A stretch of 64,000 nt of DNA from an uncultured Verrucomicrobiae bacterium (lineage in GTDB: Bacteria > Verrucomicrobiota > Verrucomicrobiia > Limisphaerales > UBA1096), in the NCBI GenBank assembly GCA_937770485.1, contig CALJHX010000017.1:1-64000 (forward strand). Direction: 5' to 3'. The number at the start of each line of letters is the position of its first letter. The stretch's first letter is position 1. The notes below the pieces were generated by a model. That model worked only from the letters and a program-made list of their open reading frames with translations. It searched no databases and had not been told where the DNA came from. The position numbers and the translations under genes were made by a program. Shown one piece after another: positions 1 to 8,280 of the stretch.

Positions 1-60
1 GAACTGCCGCCACAAAAGAAAACAGTGGACTCGCAGAAGCTGGGTATTCTAAACGGCGGT

Positions 61-1011
61 TCAGCCCCTTGGGTGGTATTGCTGGTGGATGGCCTTGAGG
101 CGTTTGCCGGCGACGTGGGTGTACACTTCGGTCGTCGCGATGCTGGAGTGGCCGAGCAATTCCTGAATGACCCGCAGGTCGGCGCCGTGCTCGAGCAGGT
201 GCGTCGCGAAACTGTGCCGCAACATGTGCGGCGTGATGTTTCGCTCGATGCCGGCAAAGCCGCATCGTTTCTTGATGCGTGACCACAGCGTCACCGGCGC
301 AAACGCCGAGCCTCGGCTCGTGAGGAAAACATTCCCCGGACTCTTGCCGGCCTTGGCCAGTTTGTCGCGTCCGTGTTCCAGGTAACGCTCGATCGCCCCT
401 ATGGCGCGGCGGCCCACCGGCACGATGCGCTCTTTGTTGCCTTTGCCGATGACGTGGATAAAACCGGCGTCGAGTTGCAGTTGCTCGAGCCGCAGCCCTC
501 GCAACTCGGCCAACCGCAAGCCGGAGGCGTAACAAAGCTCAAGCATCGCGTGGTCGCAAAGTGTCGCCGGTATCACTGGCTCGATCGGTCGCAGCAGTTT
601 TTCGATCTCCCCATCGGTCAACGCCTTGGGCAGGCGTTTCCATCGGCGGGGCAGCGTGAGGTTCTCGGCGATATTCGACGGTAGAAACTCTTCCTGCACG
701 CAGAAGCGGTAAAACGCCTTCAGCGCGGCGATCTCGAGATAGAGGCTCTCGGTGCTGAGCTTGGCAGAGTCGATGCGGGGTCGGCCGCGTTTTTTTGGCG
801 CGTCTTCGCCGGTGGGCGTTTCGCTGTTTCGCTGGTGCCTGAGGTAGCCGAGCAGATGCGACAACTCGACGGCGTTCCAGCGGGTGAGTTGCTGAGAGCC
901 TGCCCAGTCGGCGAAACGGTTGAGGATGCTGCTGTACGCTTTTTGGGTATGCGCGGACTGGCCCCGCTCGTGGCGGATGTACTGCCCAAACTCCTCTATC
1001 AACGCCTGCAT
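61..1011 (-). CDS. Tyrosine recombinase, XerC/XerD type
   Basis: Site-specific DNA recombinase, 316 aa, about the usual Xer length (roughly 300). The N-terminal SAM-like core-binding domain covers about residues 1-115. The catalytic domain follows with the full residue set visible: R166 (in ASGLRLAEL), K190 (GKGNKER), H262-x-x-R265 (HMLRHSFATHL), H288 (LGHSS) and Y297 (TEVYTH). Family knowledge says such enzymes resolve chromosome dimers at dif or integrate mobile DNA; the close Xer-like spacing favours the housekeeping role. The odd part is a charged insertion at about residues 62-85 containing KKRGRPRI, which resembles an AT-hook. It is divergent from the next gene, with about 70 bp between the two starts. 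I cannot decide XerC from XerD. Confidence 0.9.
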   Translation of the reverse strand: MQALIEEFGQYIRHERGQSAHTQKAYSSILNRFADWAGSQQLTRWNAVELSHLLGYLRHQRNSETPTGEDAPKKRGRPRIDSAKLSTESLYLEIAALKAFYRFCVQEEFLPSNIAENLTLPRRWKRLPKALTDGEIEKLLRPIEPVIPATLCDHAMLELCYASGLRLAELRGLRLEQLQLDAGFIHVIGKGNKERIVPVGRRAIGAIERYLEHGRDKLAKAGKSPGNVFLTSRGSAFAPVTLWSRIKKRCGFAGIERNITPHMLRHSFATHLLEHGADLRVIQELLGHSSIATTEVYTHVAGKRLKAIHQQYHPRG

Positions 1012-1082
1012 TACCCGGCCGCCGATGCTACGGGAGATTTGGCTTTGCGGTCAACGAGGATAGCCGTATCGTTCTGCGCAGA

Positions 1083-2282
1083 TTGAAATTTAGTTTGCCC
1101 ATTTTGTTTGCGGGTATGCTGGCCGCGGTCGTGGCCGGACACGCCTGCCGTTACACGGTACGCGATGTCGGCTTTGCGGACTTGGGCAACGAGCGCTACA
1201 CGTTTTTTTGTTTCATTGACGACCAGGTGTCCGGTGCCCAAGTGGATCGGCTTGGCCAAGCGGCGTCGGTGCTGTTCGGCGATACCAACGTCCGGTTCCA
1301 GTTGGTGAATCTGACCAAGGGCGATCATCCGCAGGCTAAGCGCCTGGCCGAGCGGACACCGGGCGTGCCCGCCGGATTGCTGCTGTCGACCACCGGCGAG
1401 TTGGCTTGGCCGGTCAACTTTCCCTCCGCCAAGCTGGACAATCCCGAGTGGTCATTTCTGTCGTCCGTCGTCTCGTCGCCGATCAGGGACGTGCTCATCG
1501 AAAAACTGATTCCAGCCTACGCTGTGATTCTTTTCATAGAGGGAACAGACGGGGCGCAAACCAGGCGCGCTCGGGCCGCGGTGGACGATGCCATCAAGGC
1601 GATCACGCCGCTGCTGCCGGAAATGCCCAAGCCGGTCGATCATCCGCCGGAGGTCGTCGTTGTGCCGGCCAAGCGCATCGCCGGCGAGTCGGTGCTGTTG
1701 TGGAGTCTTGGCCTCGATGCTGGGCCGGTGCCGGAGCCTCAGGCCGTGGTGCTGATGGGGCGCGGTCGCCGGGTGGGCCAACCCCTGCGGGGCGGCTTGG
1801 TGACACGTTCAGAGTTGCAGGAGGCGCTGGCGGTGGTGGGGCAGGACTGCGAGTGCGGGCTCGACCGGGTGTGGATGCAGGGAGAGAGCTTCCCTTTGTC
1901 GTGGGGTCGAGCTGAGAGGACTGCGGCGTACGCGGCGCTCGGGTTCGACCCGGACAACCCGCAGATCAAGGGTGAGATCAGCCGCATTATATCGCGCGGC
2001 CCGAACTCACAGGCAAACGGGGCCGCGTCATCGAGTCACTTTGAGCAACTCTCGCTGGGCTACAGCGAGGAGTTGATTGAGTTCAACATAGAGCCGGAGG
2101 ATTTGATCGAAGCCGATCCGGAACCGGTCGCGGAACCAGTCGCGGAGGCCAAGCCGGTTGAATTTGATCCGGAACCGGCTGCTCTTGGCCAGGTGAACAC
2201 TGTATGGTGGACGCTGGGCATCATCGCCGTGCTGACCTTGGCCGGCGGCGGACTGCTATTGCTGCGGAGGTCGGGCAACTGA
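1083..2282 (+). CDS. Exported, C-terminally anchored protein of an ABC cluster (unknown family)
   Basis: I do not recognise this 399-aa protein. It has a signal peptide (first ~20 residues, ending AGHA), a soluble part of about 340 residues, an acidic proline/glutamate-rich stretch (about 335-370, with EPVAEPVAEAKP), then one transmembrane helix near 374-394 followed by RRSGN. It is therefore probably periplasmic and anchored at its C-terminus. The start is TTG at 1083; an in-frame ATG at 1116 would cut into the signal peptide. Its TGA overlaps the ATG of the downstream ABC permease, so the three genes 1083-4095 look translationally coupled and probably act as one system, this protein being the periplasmic partner. 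Function is inferred from context only. Confidence 0.7.
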   Translation: MKFSLPILFAGMLAAVVAGHACRYTVRDVGFADLGNERYTFFCFIDDQVSGAQVDRLGQAASVLFGDTNVRFQLVNLTKGDHPQAKRLAERTPGVPAGLLLSTTGELAWPVNFPSAKLDNPEWSFLSSVVSSPIRDVLIEKLIPAYAVILFIEGTDGAQTRRARAAVDDAIKAITPLLPEMPKPVDHPPEVVVVPAKRIAGESVLLWSLGLDAGPVPEPQAVVLMGRGRRVGQPLRGGLVTRSELQEALAVVGQDCECGLDRVWMQGESFPLSWGRAERTAAYAALGFDPDNPQIKGEISRIISRGPNSQANGAASSSHFEQLSLGYSEELIEFNIEPEDLIEADPEPVAEPVAEAKPVEFDPEPAALGQVNTVWWTLGIIAVLTLAGGGLLLLRRSGN

Positions 2283-3433
2283 TGTCAGTTTGGTCGCACA
2301 TTCTCCGCGAGGTGGTTTTCCGGAAACTCAACGCCCTTTTTACGCTTCTGGGTTTGGCGATGGCGGTGACTGTGGTCGTCGCGTCGCAATTGCTGGCCGA
2401 GGCGGACGAACGTGAAACACGCCGGGTGACTCGTGACATGGGCTTCAACCTTCGGTTGATTCCCGCCAAGACCGACTTGGGGCAGTTTTATCGTGACGGT
2501 TTTTCTCGGCACGCCATGGATGCCTCGATGCTCGACCGTCTGGCGACGCAGTTGACCAACAAGGTTTCATTCAACCATCTCGTCGGCTCGTTGCGCCGCG
2601 AATACACCATCAACGGGCAGGACATCCTGCTGGTCGGCCTGTCGGAAACTTACGTTGCGCCGGGGCAGGGCAAAAAGCCGATGGGCTTCGCCATCGAAAA
2701 AGGCACGATCCACATCGGCTCCCAAGTCGCGCTGGTGCAGGAAAAAAAGAAGAATGACACAATGCACGTCGGCGTGCGGCAGTTTGCGGTCGCGAACGAC
2801 CCCATCGAGACCGGCACGCCGGATGACATCACGATTTTTGTGCGGCTCGAGGACGCGCAATCGGTGCTCGGGTTAGCGGCGAAAATCAACGAGATCGAGG
2901 CGATCGACTGTCTCTGCCTCACAGCCGATCAGGATCCGCTGGCCATTTTGCGAAAAGAGATCGGCGGTATTTTGCCGGAAGTGCAGGTGGTACACCAACG
3001 CACGCTGGCCGACGCCCGCGCCAAGCAGCGGCAGACCCGCGAGAAGGTGAACCAATTCGTGCTGCCGTCGGTGCTCGTCGCCGGCGCGGTTTGGGTGGCG
3101 CTGCTTGCGGTGTTCAACGTGCGCGACCGTCGCCAGGAGATCGGCATCATGCGAGCACTTGGCAAGGGTGGTGAACACATCGCTGCGTTGTTCCTCGGCA
3201 AGGCGGTGTTACTTGGGTTGGTGGCGGCATTGATCGGCGCGGCGCTTGGCACGTGGGCGGTGCTGGAGTTTGGGCCGTCGCTATTTCCGGTGACGAAGAA
3301 GGCGATTCAGGCGAACTGGCCTCTCGCCGCGCAGTTGATCATGGCGACGCCGGTGTTCGCGGCGCTGGCCAGTTTTATCCCGGCGATGCTTGCAGTGTCG
3401 CATGACCCGGCGGAAACCCTGCGGGAAGATTGA
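2282..3433 (+). CDS. ABC transporter permease, FtsX/MacB-like
   Basis: Inner-membrane permease, 383 aa from the ATG at 2282, which overlaps the preceding TGA. It has one transmembrane helix near the N-terminus (about residues 15-35), a large periplasmic domain, and three C-terminal helices of the FtsX type. The loop RDRRQEIGIMRALGKGG after the second helix is the usual coupling-helix region that contacts the ATPase. The topology matches MacB/LolC-type mechanotransmission ABC proteins, which move lipoproteins, peptides or drugs or drive periplasmic events rather than importing solutes. The gene sits between the anchored periplasmic protein (1083) and the ATPase (3436), so a complete three-part complex is likely. 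The substrate cannot be told from sequence. Confidence 0.85.
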   Translation: MSVWSHILREVVFRKLNALFTLLGLAMAVTVVVASQLLAEADERETRRVTRDMGFNLRLIPAKTDLGQFYRDGFSRHAMDASMLDRLATQLTNKVSFNHLVGSLRREYTINGQDILLVGLSETYVAPGQGKKPMGFAIEKGTIHIGSQVALVQEKKKNDTMHVGVRQFAVANDPIETGTPDDITIFVRLEDAQSVLGLAAKINEIEAIDCLCLTADQDPLAILRKEIGGILPEVQVVHQRTLADARAKQRQTREKVNQFVLPSVLVAGAVWVALLAVFNVRDRRQEIGIMRALGKGGEHIAALFLGKAVLLGLVAALIGAALGTWAVLEFGPSLFPVTKKAIQANWPLAAQLIMATPVFAALASFIPAMLAVSHDPAETLRED

Positions 3434-3435
3434 CG

Positions 3436-4095
3436 ATGATACGCTGCGACGAGGTCACGAAAATTTTTCGTAAGAACGGCTCCGAGGTCACGAGCCTCGA
3501 TCGGTTCACGGCGGAGGTTGCCGACGGCGAGTTCGTTGCTGTGCGCGGGCCAAGCGGCTCCGGCAAAACCACGCTGCTGCTAACGCTCGGAGGCATGCAG
3601 CGGCCAAGCGACGGCTCAGTGCAACTCGCCGGGCGTGACCTTTACGCATTGTCGCCGGCGGAGCGGGCGCGGCTTCGCTCGAGCGAGATCGGGTTCGTGT
3701 TTCAAATGTTTCATCTCGTCCCGTATCTCGATTTGCTCGGAAACGTGCTGCTGGCCTGTCCCGGTAAACCAAGCGCTGAGGTGCGGCAGCGGGCCGGTGA
3801 GTTGATGGACGAACTCGGCCTGGCCGATCGCGCCAGCCATCTACCCGGCGAACTCAGCGCCGGGGAGCGGCAGCGTCTGGCCGTGGCCCGTGCGTTGTTG
3901 AATCGACCCAAGCTGATTCTCGCCGACGAGCCGACCGGCAATCTCGACCCGGAAAACGCGGCGGAAGTAATCCGGCACTTGGCCGAGTTTCACCGCGGCG
4001 GTGGCACGGTGGTGCTGGTGACCCATGGCGAGGCGGTGAATGCCCATGCTGATCGGACGTTGAGCCTCGAGCAGGGCCGATTGGTCGCCAATTGA
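3436..4095 (+). CDS. ABC transporter ATP-binding protein, LolD/MacB type
   Basis: Cytoplasmic ATPase of about 219 aa that powers the permease at 2282. Visible motifs in order: Walker A GPSGSGKTT, Q-loop region FVFQMFHLVPYL, ABC signature LSAGERQR, Walker B LILADEPTGNLDP, and the H-loop VLVTHGE. The DEPTGNLDP form is typical of the LolD/MacB/FtsE class. A TTG at 3430 overlaps the permease stop (TTGA); I prefer the ATG at 3436, which has GGGA at a sensible distance upstream. It completes the 1083-4095 cluster. No outer-membrane or MacA-like partner is adjacent. Confidence 0.9.
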   Translation: MIRCDEVTKIFRKNGSEVTSLDRFTAEVADGEFVAVRGPSGSGKTTLLLTLGGMQRPSDGSVQLAGRDLYALSPAERARLRSSEIGFVFQMFHLVPYLDLLGNVLLACPGKPSAEVRQRAGELMDELGLADRASHLPGELSAGERQRLAVARALLNRPKLILADEPTGNLDPENAAEVIRHLAEFHRGGGTVVLVTHGEAVNAHADRTLSLEQGRLVAN

Positions 4096-4134
4096 AGGAT
4101 TGATTGTACGCCGCAAGAATGGTAACTTCACTGA

Positions 4135-4722
4135 ATGGAAGCGATCATGTCAATTATGATAGGCGTCGCGTTGAGCGCGACGTGTGGGTTCCGTGTGTTT
4201 GTGCCTTTGCTGGCGGTGAATATCGGCACTCGTGCTAAGGATACCGACGGGCAACCATTGATCGAGTTGGCTGGCGGGTTCGATTGGTTGAGTAGCGACA
4301 TTGCGCTGATTGTTTTTCTCGTGGCGACTCTTTTCGAAATCGGAGGCTATTACATTCCGTGGATTGACAATTTGCTCGACACCATCGCCAGCCCGGCGTC
4401 GATCGTGGCCGGGACGGTTATCACAGCTTCGTTCGTCACTGGCATGGATCCGTGGCTGCAATGGCTGCTCGGCGTGATCGCCGGCGGCGGCGCGGCCGGT
4501 GCGGTGCAGGCGACAACTGTGATAACGCGCGCCGGCTCGACCGTGACAACCGGAGGCTTGGGCAATCCCATTGTGGCCTCAGTCGAGACGAGCGGTGCCT
4601 TCCTCGGCTCGGCTCTTTCGATCGTCGCGGTGGAATTTGCCATTGTTGTGTTTGTGCTGCTGCTTGGGTGTGGTGTTTGGATTTGGTGGCGCCGCCGCCA
4701 TAAATTGGCCGAGGCGCACTAG
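4135..4722 (+). CDS. DUF4126 membrane protein
   Basis: Integral membrane protein of 195 aa with about four hydrophobic segments. It begins with SATCGFRVFVPLL and contains FDWLSSDIALIVFLVATLFEI and IPWIDNLLDTI, the conserved pattern of the DUF4126 family, and ends with a short basic tail (WWRRRHKLAEAH). The biochemical role of the family is not known. The start at 4135 (MEAIM) may be the second ATG at 4147. It lies 39 bp after the ABC ATPase and 3 bp before the DUF1549 gene on the same strand, so it may share their transcript. Confidence 0.8.
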   Translation: MEAIMSIMIGVALSATCGFRVFVPLLAVNIGTRAKDTDGQPLIELAGGFDWLSSDIALIVFLVATLFEIGGYYIPWIDNLLDTIASPASIVAGTVITASFVTGMDPWLQWLLGVIAGGGAAGAVQATTVITRAGSTVTTGGLGNPIVASVETSGAFLGSALSIVAVEFAIVVFVLLLGCGVWIWWRRRHKLAEAH

Positions 4723-4725
4723 CTA

Positions 4726-7074
4726 ATGCATTCAGGCCTTACTAGAATTGCGTTCTCGTTGATCTGTGCGTTCGTCGCCGTTGCGGCGGAGCCATCCGAT
4801 CACTGGGCATTTCAGCCGGTGACGCGGCCAAGTGTGCCGGCTGTGTCGGGGGCCGCTTCGCCAAGCGGTGCGCTGGATTATTTCGTCCTGGCCAAGCTCG
4901 GCGAAAACGGCATGCAACCGGCCCGGCCCGCCGGTCGCCGGACATTGATTCGCCGGGTGACCCTAGACCTGACCGGCCTGCCACCGACTCCCGTGGAGGT
5001 GGATGCATTCGTCGCCGACGAATCGCCGGGAGCGTATATGCGGCTCGTCGAGCGGGTGCTGGCCTTGCCGCGTTTTGGTGAGCGTTGGGGGCGTCACTGG
5101 CTCGACGTTGCGCGTTACGCAGATACCAAGGGTTACCTCGCCGGAAACCAGGCGCGGCTCTTCACCCACTCGTACACTTATCGCGATTATGTGATCGACT
5201 CCTTCAACGCTGACTTGCCGTATGACCGATTCATTATCGAGCAGATAGCCGCCGACAAACTGGAACTGGGGGATGACAAAGAGCCTCTGGCCGCGATGGG
5301 TTTCCTCACGGTGGGGCGGCGTTTTTTGAACAACCCGCACGACATTATAGACGACCGAATCGACGTAGTAACCCGCGGCATGATGGGCTTGACTGTCAGT
5401 TGCGCCCGCTGCCACGACCACAAGTACGACCCCATCCCGATAGCGGATTACTACTCGCTCTACGGCGTGTTTGCCAGCAGCCATGAGCCAGGCGAAAAGC
5501 CGTTAATCAGCGATGCGGTTGATCCCATCCAGCGGGCGGCGTTCGATGAGGAACGCAAGCGCCGTGAGGACAAGCTGAACAACTATAAGCGTGAGCAGTA
5601 CGCGGCCGTTCGCGAGCAGGTGAAAAAGCAGTCTGGCGACTACATTTGGGCGGCGCACCGCGCGGCTAAAGTGCCGGGGGGTAAGGTCGATGAACTGGCC
5701 CGTAAAGACAAGCTCGACCCCGAATTGACGCGCCGCTGGATGAGACACCTAGCCAAGCGCCGGGCGTCTGGCGACTCAGTTTTTGCGGCTTGGTTTGCGC
5801 TGACCAAGCTCGATGCCGAGTCGTTCGGTGAGCAGGCCAAGGCGGTGCTCGGCGGTAAGCCGTTGGCGAATACGCATCCGGCGGTGCGTTCGGCCCTTGC
5901 GGATGCTGGGTCGCTCGAGGTGGCGGCCAAGTCGCTTGGTCTACTGCTGTACAAGGCCAAGGCCGAAGAGTCCAAGCTGCGCGAGGCAGTTCACTCCGAC
6001 GACTCGCCGGCCAAGCTTTCCGACGGAGACGTAAATCGAGTGATGGATGTGAAGGGGAAGGAGGGCATCCGGTCTCGGAAACGCAAATTTGATGAGTTGG
6101 AGGGCGAACACCCCGGTGCACCCAACCGCGCGATGGTGCTCCTCGACAACGCATCGCCGCACAATCCGCGGATTTTCAGGCGAGGTAACCCGGGCATGAA
6201 AGGGGATACTGTGCCGAGGCGCTTCATCGCGGCATTATCGCATGGCGAGCGCAAGTCGTTTGTGGAGGGGAGCGGGCGACTCGAGATGGCCAAGGCGATT
6301 GCTGATCCTGCGAATCCGCTCACGGCGCGGGTGATGGTCAACCGTGTTTGGCAAAGATTGTTTGGTAGCGGGCTGGTCATCACGCCGAGTGATTTTGGCG
6401 TGCGGGCCGAGCCGCCGTCTCATCCAAAGTTGCTCGATTTTCTTGCGGCGGATTTCGTCGAGAACGGCTGGTCGATCAAGGCGTTGATCAGGGGCATCGT
6501 GACCTCGAGTACGTATCAACAGGGCGAGACGGTTCACCCGGAATATGCCGAGCGAGATCCCGGCAACAGGCTGCTTTGGCAGATGAACCGCAAGCGGCTC
6601 GACTTCGAGGCGATGCGCGACTCGGTGCTGAGTGTCTCCGGCAATCTCACCCTCAAGCAGGGTGGCCGCTCGGTTCATATTGCCAACAAGCCGGACGCCC
6701 GTTGCCGGACGGTGTACGGCTTCGTCGACCGTCAAAACCTACCGAACCTGTTTCGCACCTTCGACTTTGCCGGGCCGGACACGACCTGCCCGAAACGATT
6801 TACCACCACGGTGCCGCAGCAGGCGTTGTATCTGCTGAACAGCCCGTTCATCGAGGCGCAAGCCAAGCGCCTGGGCGCCCGTTCGGGCGTGATGTCAGCC
6901 GATGACGAAGAGCGTATCCGCGTGATTTACCGCTTGGCCTACCAGCGTGAACCATCGGCGGAGGAGTTGGACTTGGCCAAGGCTTTTGTCGATGAATTTG
7001 TGCCGAGTGCCGCCGCGTGGGAGCGACTTGGCCAGTCGCTGTTGGTGTCCAACGAAATGATGTTCGTCGATTAG
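4726..7074 (+). CDS. DUF1549/DUF1553 exported protein (PSD1 type)
   Basis: Exported protein of 782 aa, of the Planctomycetes/Verrucomicrobia DUF1549-DUF1553 type. A signal peptide (about residues 1-20, ending VAVAA) is followed by WAFQPVTRP, a hallmark opening. DUF1549 spans about residues 45-250 and includes a heme-like C226-A-R-C-H230. DUF1553 follows in the C-terminal half (TARVMVNRVWQRLFGSGLV, PSHPKLLDFLA, LLVSNEMMFVD at the end). The N-terminal cytochrome (PSC1) domain present in many relatives is missing. These proteins are usually paired with a DUF1501 gene, which is not adjacent here; instead rex follows after 3 bp. Role inferred for the family: periplasmic electron transfer or sulfatase-associated metabolism, unproven. 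Confidence 0.9.
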   Translation: MHSGLTRIAFSLICAFVAVAAEPSDHWAFQPVTRPSVPAVSGAASPSGALDYFVLAKLGENGMQPARPAGRRTLIRRVTLDLTGLPPTPVEVDAFVADESPGAYMRLVERVLALPRFGERWGRHWLDVARYADTKGYLAGNQARLFTHSYTYRDYVIDSFNADLPYDRFIIEQIAADKLELGDDKEPLAAMGFLTVGRRFLNNPHDIIDDRIDVVTRGMMGLTVSCARCHDHKYDPIPIADYYSLYGVFASSHEPGEKPLISDAVDPIQRAAFDEERKRREDKLNNYKREQYAAVREQVKKQSGDYIWAAHRAAKVPGGKVDELARKDKLDPELTRRWMRHLAKRRASGDSVFAAWFALTKLDAESFGEQAKAVLGGKPLANTHPAVRSALADAGSLEVAAKSLGLLLYKAKAEESKLREAVHSDDSPAKLSDGDVNRVMDVKGKEGIRSRKRKFDELEGEHPGAPNRAMVLLDNASPHNPRIFRRGNPGMKGDTVPRRFIAALSHGERKSFVEGSGRLEMAKAIADPANPLTARVMVNRVWQRLFGSGLVITPSDFGVRAEPPSHPKLLDFLAADFVENGWSIKALIRGIVTSSTYQQGETVHPEYAERDPGNRLLWQMNRKRLDFEAMRDSVLSVSGNLTLKQGGRSVHIANKPDARCRTVYGFVDRQNLPNLFRTFDFAGPDTTCPKRFTTTVPQQALYLLNSPFIEAQAKRLGARSGVMSADDEERIRVIYRLAYQREPSAEELDLAKAFVDEFVPSAAAWERLGQSLLVSNEMMFVD

Positions 7075-7077
7075 CCT

Positions 7078-7782
7078 ATGAAGAAAGTGGCTCGAACAGA
7101 AATCCCTCGCAAGGCGGTTTACCGACTGTCGGTTTACCTGCGCTGCCTGCATCGGTTGTTGAACAACAGCATTCACACCGTGTCCAGCGAGGTGTTGGCC
7201 AAGGCGGCCGGCGTGAAGTCCACCCAGTTGCGGAAGGATCTCACGTACTTCGGGCAGTTCGGCACGCGCGGACTGGGTTACGATGTGGAGCAATTGATCG
7301 AGATGATCACAAAACGGCTCGGCACAAAGAGCCTTCAGCCGGTGGTGATCGTGGGGGTGGGCAATCTTGGCAGGGCGCTGCTCAGCTATCGCGGCTTCGA
7401 GCGGGAGGGGTTCGGGATCATCGGCGCGTTTGATATTCAGCCGGGCCGGTATTTGTTGGAAGAAACATCGACTGACGAGCAATCGGCGAAGACCGCGGGT
7501 AAAGTGAAGTTGTCAGAGAGTCTCAAGCCAAAAAAAACTCAGATTCAAGTGAGGCCGATGGAGGAGTTGCCAAAAGTGATTGCCGATCACGTGGTCAAGC
7601 TGGCGATCCTGAGTGTGCCCCCAACCGCGGCGCAGGAAGTGGCGAATCAATTGGTTGAGTGCGGCGTGGTGGCGATCCTCAACTTCGCGCCGATCGTATT
7701 GTCGGTGCCCGACGAGGTGACCGTCAACAACGTTAACCTCGCAATGGAACTCGAGAACCTGAGCTACTTCATCAACGAGTGA
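7078..7782 (+). CDS. rex: Redox-sensing transcriptional repressor Rex
   Basis: NAD(H)-responsive repressor, 234 aa. The N-terminal winged helix (about residues 5-80) contains IPRKAVYRLSVYLRCL and the typical stretch VKSTQLRKDLTYFGQFGTRG GYDV. The Rossmann domain begins with VVIVGVGNLGRAL and continues with GFGIIGAFD, and the C-terminus ELENLSYFINE fits the swapped helix of the family. A lysine/serine-rich insertion at about 135-165 (EETSTDEQSAKTAGKVKLSESLKPKKTQ written in part) makes it slightly longer than the usual ~210 aa. Rex normally represses fermentation and respiration genes when NADH is low. It follows the DUF1549/1553 gene by 3 bp, suggesting translational coupling and a redox link between the two. 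Confidence 0.95.
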   Translation: MKKVARTEIPRKAVYRLSVYLRCLHRLLNNSIHTVSSEVLAKAAGVKSTQLRKDLTYFGQFGTRGLGYDVEQLIEMITKRLGTKSLQPVVIVGVGNLGRALLSYRGFEREGFGIIGAFDIQPGRYLLEETSTDEQSAKTAGKVKLSESLKPKKTQIQVRPMEELPKVIADHVVKLAILSVPPTAAQEVANQLVECGVVAILNFAPIVLSVPDEVTVNNVNLAMELENLSYFINE

Positions 7783-7839
7783 CGCCTGATGGGAATGTCA
7801 CTTGATTTCCCGGGAAAGTTAGGCTCTGGTTTCATAATC

Positions 7840-8138
7840 ATGCGCGGTTGGTTCAGCATTCTCCTGCTCGTGTTGGTTTCTTAACGGCTCCGTTTTCCCT
7901 GTTTGCCCAATCCCATTTACACGATGGCGCAACTCCGCAGATGAACGGAGCGATGGAAGGGAGCATTGAACAAGCGAAACAGTTGTTGCAGGAGGGCGCG
8001 GATCTGGAGGTGCGCGACGATTACGGATGGACGCCACTGCATCGGGCATGGAATCGATCTGATAATTCGGGGATGACTCAGTTTCTCATCGACTTGGGGG
8101 CAACTTGGCCAAGAGCCGTTAACGGAAGGCTAGGGTGA
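7840..8138 (+). pseudogene. Secreted ankyrin-repeat protein, broken by a frameshift
   Basis: From the ATG at 7840 the reading starts like a signal peptide (MRGWFSILLLVLVS) and then hits a stop. One frame over, without interruption, the sequence continues FLTAPFSLFAQS and then an ankyrin region: EGSIEQAKQLLQEGADLEVRDDYGWTPLHRAW and a second partial repeat ending at 8138. Joining the two frames near 7865-7885 gives a normal signal peptide with an FAQ-S cleavage site followed by about one and a half ankyrin repeats. So this is a short exported ankyrin protein with a single-base break, either genuine decay or a sequencing error. It lacks the repeated ankyrin cassettes seen after 49.7 kb. Confidence 0.55.
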
Positions 8139-8280
8139 AAAGCGAATCCCCGTTACGCCGGATTCTCGACTCAATTTTTACCAACTGCGAGTGGAGTGGA
8201 TATCCGCTTGGGCAAGCGGTGTTTCGTTGAGCGTTTGGATCCTTGTTTGTGGTTACGCGCCCTCTGCGTTTAAAAAGCGG

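Noticed and set aside
7806-7817. Perfect palindrome TTTCCCGGGAAA after rex
   Set aside because: Does not match the known Rex operator and occurs once; a 12-bp palindrome can arise by chance.
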